Both the position numbers and the translations under genes were made by a program. A stretch of 5,487 nt of DNA, from NCBI GenBank assembly GCA_023249695.1, contig JAHFCD010000197.1, forward strand, positions 1 to 5,487, written 5' to 3'. Positions 1-5,326 of the stretch are shown here, in pieces (positions within the stretch are counted from its first letter, which is position 1; each line of letters begins with the position of its first letter). This DNA comes from Elusimicrobiota bacterium (GTDB lineage: Bacteria; Elusimicrobiota; Elusimicrobia; UBA1565; UBA9628). Below the pieces are notes generated by a model. That model searched no databases. It was given only the letters and a program-made list of their open reading frames with translations, and was not told the origin of the DNA.

Positions 1-2
1 GG

Positions 3-962
3 CGCGGCGGCAAGCTGGCCGCCTCGAATTTCAAGACCGCCGCGGCGGCGCCCCGCGAGCATTCGTTGGACGAGCTGGCCGCCATGATGGCCGCGCGCCT
101 CAAGGCCAAGGGCATCAAGGCCGTCATCACCGACTACGACGGGACCTTGATGGACAAGACGCCCGACGACAAGGCCGTGGTCGCCTCCGACGAGCTCGTC
201 GGCCTCCTGCGCCGCCTGCGCGAGCTCGGCGTGAACGTCGTTATCTGCACGAACCACTTCTTCACCGGCGATCACAACGGCATGACGAATCTTCTGGGCG
301 ACCGCCTTGACGCGAAGACCCGCGCGGGCATGATGTTCGCCGTGCAGTCCGGCGCGCGCGTCTACGAGTACGGCGCCGACGGCGCGACCCCCGCCGAGCC
401 GGCCTGGAAGGAGGTCGGCTTCGACGACGCCGAACGGGCGAAGATCACGCCCGTCTTCGAGGCCGCCGCCGCCAAGGTCGGCTTGAAGCCGGGCGACTAC
501 AAGATCTTCTACGAGGACAGCCGGACCTTGATCGAGCTCACCAATCACCACGAGCTCGACTCCGCCCTGTACGCGGCGCTCGCCGAGGCCAACGTCGCCA
601 ACGGCTTCGGCTACCTCGTCCAGCTCAAGCCGATGCCGACCATGCGCCACGTTCCCTACGTCCAGTACTTCAAGGCCCACAAGGGCACCGGCGCGCGCAA
701 GGCGATGGAGATGCTCAAGGCCAAGGGCCTCATCGACGACGAGTCTCAGGTCGCCGTGTTCGGCGACGACTTCAAGCCCGAGGGCAACGATCTCTACATG
801 GCCCAGGCCATGCCGGGCGCGCTGGCCGTCTCGGTCGGCAAGACCTTCGACGCCTCGCAGCCCAACGTCCTGCAGGCCCAGGAGCGCGGCTCGGCGACGA
901 TCCGGGCCTTGATCGGCCGCCTCAACGACATGCTGACCGCGCGCGAGAAAGAGAAGAAATGA
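3..962 (+). CDS. HAD-superfamily sugar-phosphate-type phosphatase, 5' end outside window
   Basis: The reading frame is open to the left edge, so the true start is probably upstream. A TTG at 66 and an ATG at 84 are possible internal starts, but neither has a convincing ribosome binding site. Numbering from the TTG, the HAD motifs are in order: motif I DYDGT with nucleophile D23 and acid/base D25; motif II Thr62 in ICTNH; motif III Lys206 in HKGTGARKA; motif IV GDDFKPEGND (233-242). A C2-type cap of about 140 residues lies between motifs II and III, as in HAD-IIB enzymes acting on sugar phosphates. The spacing GD-x6-ND in motif IV is like that of eukaryote-type phosphomannomutase rather than the common GDxxND. 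All catalytic residues are present, so an active Mg-dependent phosphohydrolase is expected; the substrate cannot be named. The codons before 66 encode an Ala-rich, low-complexity stretch that could follow an export signal. The stop overlaps the next start (ATGA). Confidence 0.85.
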   Translation, partial: RGGKLAASNFKTAAAAPREHSLDELAAMMAARLKAKGIKAVITDYDGTLMDKTPDDKAVVASDELVGLLRRLRELGVNVVICTNHFFTGDHNGMTNLLGDRLDAKTRAGMMFAVQSGARVYEYGADGATPAEPAWKEVGFDDAERAKITPVFEAAAAKVGLKPGDYKIFYEDSRTLIELTNHHELDSALYAALAEANVANGFGYLVQLKPMPTMRHVPYVQYFKAHKGTGARKAMEMLKAKGLIDDESQVAVFGDDFKPEGNDLYMAQAMPGALAVSVGKTFDASQPNVLQAQERGSATIRALIGRLNDMLTAREKEKK

Positions 963-1660
963 AGCGGATCGCGGTCGCCGTTCTCCTCGCGGCCCTAGTT
1001 CGCCCGTGCTTCGCGGCGGGAATCTCCTGCCCCGCGGACGCGCTCGACAAGGACGGCAAGGGCGCGCTGCTCCTTTTCTCCGCCTTGCCTCTGGGGAAGA
1101 CGAAGTTCGCCAAGGAGTGGGGGAAGGCGCGAAAGGAGCTGACGAAAAAATTTCCCGGCCTCTCCTTCGAGAAAGTCGAGAATCTGCACGTGACCTTGTC
1201 GTTCATGGGCCCGGGCTGGAATCCTGCCGAGACGGACGCGATGGAGGCGTTGTCCCTCGACGGGCCCGATCTCTCGAGCGGCACGCTCCCGCTGAAGGGC
1301 GCCCCCGAGCTGTTCGGCCCCAAGAAGCACGTCGTCGCGCTCGCGTTGAGCCCCGTTCCGGAAGAGTGGGCCGCGCGCCTCATGAAGAACCGCGACGCGG
1401 CGACGGCCAAGGGGTTCCGCAAGCGCGACATGTACGACGACGTGTTCAAGCCGCACATGTCGCTCGCGTCCGCGCCTAAGCCCGACGAGCAGCGCGAGGA
1501 GCTCGCGCGCTTCCAGGCGTGGATGACGGAGCACGCGAAGCGCTTCGGCGGCCTCGCGCTCCCGCTGACCCGCGACGTCAAGCCGGCCTTCTTCCTGGTG
1601 CTCGGCAAGGGCCCGGACACCCGCTTCGTCCCCCTGCGGGATTACTGCGCCGCGCGCTAA
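959..1660 (+). CDS. Secreted 2H phosphoesterase (LigT/ThpR-like fold)
   Basis: The 233-residue protein has the two histidine motifs of the 2H phosphoesterase superfamily: HVTL at 77-80 and HMSL at 166-169, about 90 residues apart as in LigT/ThpR and cyclic phosphodiesterase relatives. These enzymes act on 2',3'-cyclic or 2'-5' phosphodiester bonds in RNA or small nucleotides; the substrate here is unknown. Residues 1-20 form a signal peptide (MKR, hydrophobic core, CFAAG cleavage region), so it should leave the cytoplasm, unlike typical LigT proteins. Cys17 does not sit in a lipobox. After cleavage only Cys24 and Cys230 remain, near the two ends, and could form a disulfide. The start ATG overlaps the upstream HAD stop by four bases, with purine-rich GAGAAAGAGAAG directly before it, so translation is probably coupled. 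The gene-level call is strong; the precise subfamily is not. Confidence 0.85.
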   Translation: MKRIAVAVLLAALVRPCFAAGISCPADALDKDGKGALLLFSALPLGKTKFAKEWGKARKELTKKFPGLSFEKVENLHVTLSFMGPGWNPAETDAMEALSLDGPDLSSGTLPLKGAPELFGPKKHVVALALSPVPEEWAARLMKNRDAATAKGFRKRDMYDDVFKPHMSLASAPKPDEQREELARFQAWMTEHAKRFGGLALPLTRDVKPAFFLVLGKGPDTRFVPLRDYCAAR

Positions 1661-1664
1661 GCGC

Positions 1665-1670
1665 TATAAT
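1665..1670 (+). promoter_or_regulatory. Candidate -10 box (TATAAT) for a leaderless transcript
   Basis: A perfect TATAAT stands 5 to 10 bases after the stop of the 2H phosphoesterase gene in otherwise GC-rich sequence. Transcription from it would begin at about 1677-1678, on or next to the ATG at 1678. The hexamer at the 17-base spacing (TTACTG, 1642-1647) matches the -35 consensus only at its first two bases, and there is no extended -10 TG. The inference rests on the -10 box and the absence of any Shine-Dalgarno sequence before the ATG. Confidence 0.5.
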
Positions 1671-1677
1671 GGCCGCG

Positions 1678-1947
1678 ATGAAAGGAAAGCTGTGGGAGCT
1701 GGGTCCCTTCGTGCTGGCCGCCCTCGTGGGCCTGTATGTCCTGACGGCGCGTCTGCGCCGCCCGCCCGAGGCGTCCGTCGAGACGCCCGCGGCGGAAAAG
1801 CCTCTGACGGGATCGGCGCCGCGCGTCAGCTCGGGCCCCGGCGATCCCACGAGGCCCGAGGATTTCCTCCCCGATCCGAAATCGAAGCCGGATCCGAACA
1901 GCCTTCCGGACCCGACCGCGTCGACGGCGACGCGCGGCGCGCCGTAG
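1678..1947 (+). CDS. Small single-pass membrane protein with proline-rich Pro-Asp-Pro tail
   Basis: This 89-residue protein has a short N-terminus, one hydrophobic segment at about 10-24 followed by an Arg-rich stop (RLRR), then a disordered Pro/Ser/Asp-rich tail with three PDP units between residues 65 and 79. The tail is probably cytoplasmic or periplasmic with no fold of its own; positive residues right after the helix suggest it stays inside. The family is not recognised. The ATG at 1678 is preferred over the in-frame ATG at 1669, because the latter overlaps the TATAAT box and would add only MAA. The frame stays open upstream to 1519, but that part lies inside the 2H gene and is not needed. 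No ribosome binding site is visible, in line with leaderless translation. It is followed by a strong hairpin 11 bases past the stop. It may be a gene of its own or a small accessory of the upstream pair. Confidence 0.6.
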   Translation: MKGKLWELGPFVLAALVGLYVLTARLRRPPEASVETPAAEKPLTGSAPRVSSGPGDPTRPEDFLPDPKSKPDPNSLPDPTASTATRGAP

Positions 1948-1958
1948 CCTGACGCGAA

Positions 1959-1989
1959 GGAGCCCCCCGCGCCGAGAGCGGGAGGCTCC
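1959..1989. terminator. Inverted repeat between convergent genes, likely bidirectional terminator
   Basis: A 12-base stem (1959-1970 with 1978-1989) closes on a 7-base loop. One position is mismatched (C/A) on the plus strand and becomes a G-U wobble on the minus strand. It lies between the stop of the small membrane protein gene (1947) and the stop of the convergent solenoid gene (2011). No clean T tract follows directly on either strand; on the plus strand TTTGTTTT comes about 15 bases later. Position and stem strength support termination or 3'-end protection for both transcripts. Confidence 0.6.
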
Positions 1990-2010
1990 AATACGTTGCG
2001 GGCCTTTGTT

Positions 2011-3120
2011 TTACTGGACGCCCGTCTCCTTCTGCTCGAGAAGGCTGTGGATCCTCTCGAGGCCCCCCGTCAGCTCCGCCTTCAGCACCGGCTCCGTCTC
2101 CACCTGCAGCCGGCCCGCCAGCAAGGTTTCGCCCTGCTTCGCGTCGACGATCTTCGCGACGACCGCCTTTTTCACGGCGACCGCCGCGTAGCGGCGCGTA
2201 TCGGCATCCGGGCTCTGCAGGCCCTTTTCGACGTGGGCGATCCCCGTCTTCACCAGGGCCGGCCGCGTCGCCATCGCCATCATCCCCCGGCGGAAGGACG
2301 ACTTGTCCGCGGACTTCAGGTGCTCGTCGAGGAGCGGCGAGCTGATCCACGGGAGTTTGCTCGCCGTGTCGATCATGCCGACCGCCTCGAGGCGCTCCAG
2401 GATCTTGCCGATCATCTCGGGATCCCGGTAGTCCTGGAGGGAGATCGCGCAGCCCGCGATGAGCTTCGCGTTGTCGGTCGAGGTCATCAGCGCCGTGAGG
2501 ACGTCCTTCGCCTTGGCCCCGCCCGTGCGGCGCAGGACCGAGGGATACGTCGAATCCGGCACGAGCCCCTTCTCGCCGAGCTCGCGGACCTTCGCGTAGA
2601 CCGCCGAGCCGCGCACGCCGAGAGGAGAGCCGACGCGCTTGAGCGCCTCGTTGCGCAGCTCGGCCGGGCCTTCCTCCATCGCCTTGAGGACGAAGTCGCG
2701 GCTGGTCTTGCCGGAGACGCGCCCGGCCAGGAAGCCGACGGCGCGGCGGCGGAGCTCGACGTCTTCGGCGCCGCCGTCGCCGGGCTTCTCGAACACGGCG
2801 ACGATCGCCTTCGACAGGCTCTCGGCGGTGAGGGAGTCGATCTCCTCGCCGTCAAATTCAGGCGATTCGAGCGAAGCGAGCAGGCTGCCGAGATGGACGC
2901 GCTTGTCGGCCTCGGCCGCGACCTCGGCGTTGGACAGATACGCGGCGATCGCGGAGTCCACGGTGCGCTCCGGCCGCGTCTCGAGCTGGGTCTTCGACAG
3001 GACGGTCTTGGAAGGCGGGGGAGTCCCGGCGAGCTTCGAGAGCTCGTTGTATTTCTGTCCGAGACCCGCGGCGACGAGAGCGACGAGTGAGGCGCCGGCG
3101 ACGGCTTCGAGGCGGTTCAT
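2011..3120 (-). CDS. Exported or membrane-anchored HEAT-like alpha-solenoid protein
   Basis: The 369-residue protein begins with a short hydrophobic segment (about 6-20) after MNR, with no clear cleavage site, so it is either a signal peptide or an N-terminal anchor. The rest is predicted to be almost all helical, with amphipathic helix pairs resembling HEAT repeats: for example 122-163 (ELRRRAVGFLAGR, then AELRNEALKRVG), 303-326 (SPDADTRRYAAVAVKK) and 332-362. Such solenoids usually act as protein-binding scaffolds; no catalytic motif is seen. Cys224 is the only cysteine. The ATG at 3120 has GGAG (minus strand, plus positions 3131-3134) 10 bases upstream, an acceptable site. Long opposite-strand frames over this region are Arg/Leu-rich and show no recognisable feature, so the minus strand is taken as coding. 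The gene is convergent with the left block and separated from the next gene upstream by 344 bases, suggesting its own promoter. The specific function is unknown. Confidence 0.8.
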   Translation of the reverse strand: MNRLEAVAGASLVALVAAGLGQKYNELSKLAGTPPPSKTVLSKTQLETRPERTVDSAIAAYLSNAEVAAEADKRVHLGSLLASLESPEFDGEEIDSLTAESLSKAIVAVFEKPGDGGAEDVELRRRAVGFLAGRVSGKTSRDFVLKAMEEGPAELRNEALKRVGSPLGVRGSAVYAKVRELGEKGLVPDSTYPSVLRRTGGAKAKDVLTALMTSTDNAKLIAGCAISLQDYRDPEMIGKILERLEAVGMIDTASKLPWISSPLLDEHLKSADKSSFRRGMMAMATRPALVKTGIAHVEKGLQSPDADTRRYAAVAVKKAVVAKIVDAKQGETLLAGRLQVETEPVLKAELTGGLERIHSLLEQKETGVQ

Positions 3121-3177
3121 AAAGCTATTTCTCCGGACGCTTCGGGCCTCTGGTGCGGAGCGGGCCTGCGTCCGAGG

Positions 3178-3183
3178 ATGATA
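3178..3183 (-). promoter_or_regulatory. Possible -10 box for the solenoid gene
   Basis: On the minus strand these bases read TATCAT, five of six matching TATAAT, about 57 bases before the solenoid start codon. This would give a leader of roughly 50 bases that includes the GGAG site. No good -35 hexamer is seen at 16-19 bases upstream, so this is only a candidate. Confidence 0.25.
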
Positions 3184-3276
3184 CGCCGGCGGGGCGCGGA
3201 AGCTTACATCGCGCGGGGCGCGCTACTTCGCGGGAGCGGGGGCAAAGCCGCCGTTCGCCTCTTTTAGCCGCAACAC

Positions 3277-3290
3277 TTCCAACGTTGGAA
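3277..3290. repeat. Perfect 14-base palindrome TTCCAACGTTGGAA, possible operator
   Basis: TTCCAACGTTGGAA equals its own reverse complement over all 14 bases, with no loop, which fits binding by a dimeric protein better than an RNA hairpin. CGTTGGA, seven bases of the half-site, recurs at 3320-3326. It lies about 157 bases upstream of the solenoid gene start. A regulator is not identified in the window. Confidence 0.4.
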
Positions 3291-3401
3291 ACGATGAGGA
3301 TTAGTCCGCGGCGCATCACCGTTGGAGGGGATCGCTCGCCGGGCCCGGAGGACCATCCCCACCGACGCGACGGCGCGAGCTCTCGTGAGGCGCGACCGGA
3401 T

Positions 3402-3422
3402 AAATCCCTTGAACCGGGATTT
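3402..3422. terminator. Small hairpin beyond the end of the ABC-type operon, weak terminator candidate
   Basis: AAATCCC (3402-3408) and GGGATTT (3416-3422) form a perfect 7-bp stem with a 7-base loop. It starts 43 bases beyond the stop of the 497-residue membrane protein on the minus strand. Only a short T run is part of the stem on that strand, so efficiency is doubtful. It is the best hairpin between this operon and the solenoid gene. Confidence 0.3.
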
Positions 3423-3464
3423 TCTCGTTGATCCGCGTGCGGAGCAGCGCGCGGAAACGGCCGC

Positions 3465-4958
3465 TTAAGGTTTTGTCAGCCGGCGGGACGTCCCGTCCCA
3501 GCCGCGGAACAGCCAGGAGCCGCCGGACTCCAGGAGCACGCCGTCCTGGAGGACGCGGTAATCCCGGTGTTCGGGAAGCCTCGTCACGTTCAACGGGCGG
3601 CCGTCGTCGGCGACTTCGGCGAGGTGCTTGCTCCAAAGGAGCCAGGCACGGCCGTCGAGTCGGCGCACGAGAGCCGGAGCGCCGTATTCCTCGCGAGGCC
3701 GCGCGCGGCCGTAGCGCAGGGAAGAGGCTCGGCCCTTGGCGTCGAGGAATCCGATCGAGTCGCCTCGCCCCCGGGCGTACACGGTGCCGTCGGGAAGCGT
3801 CCGAAACTGATCCGGGGAGTAATAGGCGTCGGTCGCGACGCCAAGACGCCAGGCCGTCTCGACCTTCCCGTCGCCCCGGCACATCACCGCCGCCGGCCCG
3901 TCCTTCAGCTGCACGGCGATCAGGTAGACGGGCTTGCCTCCGATGAAGAACGGATGAAGCGAGCCGACGAACTGGATCGGCGCGCCGGGCAGCTTCCAGG
4001 TCCGGGCGCCGACGCGCAGACAGCGATATCGAGGGGCGCAATCGTCGAGGCTCGTTTGGGGCGGAGCGCGATCCGGGTCCCGCTCCTGAGGAGCCTTCAA
4101 GCCCAGGCGCGCGAAGTTTTCGAGGGAGACGTAGCGAGCCTCACGTTCGCCGTCGATCCAGAAGTAGAGGAAGAGACGGCGGTCGCGGCGCTCGATGGTG
4201 GGCAGCCCTCTCCAGGCCTCGCGCCGGGCGAGGCTCATCGCACCCTTCTCTTCGCGCCACAGCTCGAGGTGCGTGTAGTCGTAGCGGGTCGCCCACAGCG
4301 TTCCGCGCTCGTCGCGGGCGACGCTTCCCGTCCGCATCGCCGGGCTGAATAGAAAGTCGAGGATGCCGCGTTTCTCTTCCGGGATCAGGTTTCGCACGCC
4401 CTCGGAGTTCGCCCAGAAGAGACCCGAGGCCGGATTCCACATCGCCGCTCCGCGCCCCTCGTTGGCCAGGGCCGCGGGGGAGACCGGGCCTTTACCGCCC
4501 GTCGCGGTGAAGGAAAATTGCAGCGGCTCTTCGGCGGTCTTCAGGCGGCCGAGCAGATCGTGGTAGGTCCATTGCGCGGCCGTCCAGGCGGCGAGCGGGC
4601 CGAATAGAAGTGCGAGCGCGAGGAAGGCCGCGCGAGGTCCGCGCACGGATACGCCTCGCTCCCGCCACGACGCCGTCAGTACGGCGGCGGCGCCCTTGAG
4701 GGTCAAAGCGGCGGCGGCGAGTTTCGCGTAGAGGCTGAGGATATCGATGCCCCAATGGCCGTGTTCGAGCTGGAGGCCGAAGCCGACGGCCGCGGCGAAC
4801 AAGGTCGCCGTCGTCAATGCCGAGCCGAGCAGGCCGCCCGCCACGGCGTGGCCCAGGACGTACGAGAGCAGCCAGCAGCCCAGCAGGGCGTCGACGAGGG
4901 TGAACAGGAACAGCGGCGCCATCGCCGAGTCCTCCCAGAACGGCCGGGCCCAGTTCAT
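3465..4958 (-). CDS. Polytopic membrane protein with large extracytoplasmic beta-propeller-like domain, probable ABC transporter partner
   Basis: The 497-residue protein has four hydrophobic helices at about 14-36, 38-62, 73-97 and 108-130. The loop between helices 3 and 4 (about 98-109) is rich in Arg and therefore probably cytoplasmic, which places residues 131-497 outside the membrane. That domain has recurring short beta-strand and DG/DxxG turn units (DERGTLWA at 216-223, LPDGTVYARG at 388-397, DGRAWLLW at 435-442, DGVLLESGGSWLF at 472-484), like an irregular beta-propeller; Cys307/Cys313 could form a disulfide. No enzyme motif is recognised. The start at 4958 is chosen because its ATG overlaps the upstream stop in ATGA; it has no Shine-Dalgarno sequence, so reinitiation after the upstream gene is likely. 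The frame stays open further upstream to 5345, but that extension is Arg-rich and lies over the permease gene. The context suggests it completes or partners an ABC-2-type permease; that role is inference. Confidence 0.75.
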   Translation of the reverse strand: MNWARPFWEDSAMAPLFLFTLVDALLGCWLLSYVLGHAVAGGLLGSALTTATLFAAAVGFGLQLEHGHWGIDILSLYAKLAAAALTLKGAAAVLTASWRERGVSVRGPRAAFLALALLFGPLAAWTAAQWTYHDLLGRLKTAEEPLQFSFTATGGKGPVSPAALANEGRGAAMWNPASGLFWANSEGVRNLIPEEKRGILDFLFSPAMRTGSVARDERGTLWATRYDYTHLELWREEKGAMSLARREAWRGLPTIERRDRRLFLYFWIDGEREARYVSLENFARLGLKAPQERDPDRAPPQTSLDDCAPRYRCLRVGARTWKLPGAPIQFVGSLHPFFIGGKPVYLIAVQLKDGPAAVMCRGDGKVETAWRLGVATDAYYSPDQFRTLPDGTVYARGRGDSIGFLDAKGRASSLRYGRARPREEYGAPALVRRLDGRAWLLWSKHLAEVADDGRPLNVTRLPEHRDYRVLQDGVLLESGGSWLFRGWDGTSRRLTKP

Positions 4959-5326
4959 CGCCGGGTCGCGCCGAGGGCCCAGGCCGAGGCGACGAGCAAG
5001 GTCGTCACCGCCGCGAGGAGGAGCAGGGCCGCGCCGAGTGACGCGCCCGCGCGCCGCGCGGGCGAGACCGGAAGCAGGGCCTCGGCGTCGGATTCCGTCC
5101 TGGACCCCGTCTGCGCGCCCACGGAGGACGCGATCAGGGCCGCGGCGAAGGGCGAGCCCAGGAGCATCCAACCGATCAGGATCGCCTCGAGGGCCTTGGC
5201 CGGCTCCATGCCGGTGACCGAGGCGACCAGCCGCGCGACGGGCAAGGTCACCAGAAATGCGGCGGTCACGCTCGCGGCCGAGAGCCGGTTCTTTCGCAGT
5301 TCGAGCGAGAGCAGGGGGAAGTTCAT
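4955..5326 (-). CDS. Short ABC-2-type permease-like membrane protein (three helices)
   Basis: The 123-residue protein starts with a basic amphipathic segment (LSLELRKNR, 6-14) typical of ABC-2 permease N-termini. Hydrophobic helices follow at about 18-39, 45-71 and 94-119. The cytoplasmic loop between helices 2 and 3 contains ALLPVSPARR (83-92), resembling the LPVSR-type loop of ABC-2 permeases of drug, lipid or sodium export systems. It is about half the usual permease length of 230-400 residues and has only half the helices. The ATG is well supported: AAGGAGG lies 9 bases upstream, and the ATG overlaps the stop of the ATPase gene in ATGA. The stop in turn overlaps the next start in ATGA. 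It is probably the membrane partner of the upstream ATPase, perhaps completed by the next gene product. The permease assignment rests on context and motif likeness, not on a full-family match. Confidence 0.7.
   Translation of the reverse strand: MNFPLLSLELRKNRLSAASVTAAFLVTLPVARLVASVTGMEPAKALEAILIGWMLLGSPFAAALIASSVGAQTGSRTESDAEALLPVSPARRAGASLGAALLLLAAVTTLLVASAWALGATRR

Larger units (their letters stand above)
3121..3464. other. 344-base intergenic region without a supported gene
   Basis: This stretch lies upstream of the solenoid gene and downstream of the large membrane protein gene, both on the minus strand. It holds the candidate promoter at 3178-3183, a direct repeat of GCGGGGCGCG at 3189-3198 and 3213-3222, a 14-base palindrome at 3277-3290 with a half-copy at 3320-3326, and a hairpin at 3402-3422. 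Short frames here (for example a 64-codon minus-strand frame from a GTG at 3319) lack a ribosome binding site and have an Arg-rich, shadow-like composition. The region is locally more AT-rich around 3255-3305 than its surroundings, as expected of regulatory DNA. Confidence 0.6.

Noticed and set aside
922..1620. Minus-strand open frames opposite the 2H phosphoesterase gene
   Set aside because: They are antisense shadows in GC-rich DNA; the plus strand carries both catalytic HxT/S motifs and a signal peptide.
1996..3090. 364-codon plus-strand open frame opposite the solenoid gene
   Set aside because: Its product is dominated by Arg, Leu, Asp and Gly without any domain-like pattern, and it has no ribosome binding site. 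The minus strand over the same bases encodes a balanced helical protein with an N-terminal hydrophobic segment and a GGAG site.
3189..3222. Two copies of GCGGGGCGCG 24 bases apart
   Set aside because: Ten-base GC-only repeats are expected by chance in such GC-rich DNA; no further symmetry or copies support a regulatory or CRISPR-like array.
3125..3319. 64-codon minus-strand frame in the intergenic region, starting with GTG
   Set aside because: No ribosome binding site, basic low-complexity composition after the first 20 residues, and the frame crosses the palindrome and candidate promoter.
3395..3426. tRNA T-arm-like GGTTCAA on the minus strand
   Set aside because: The flanking stem is offset from the position needed for a T arm, and no acceptor, D or anticodon arms can be formed around it.
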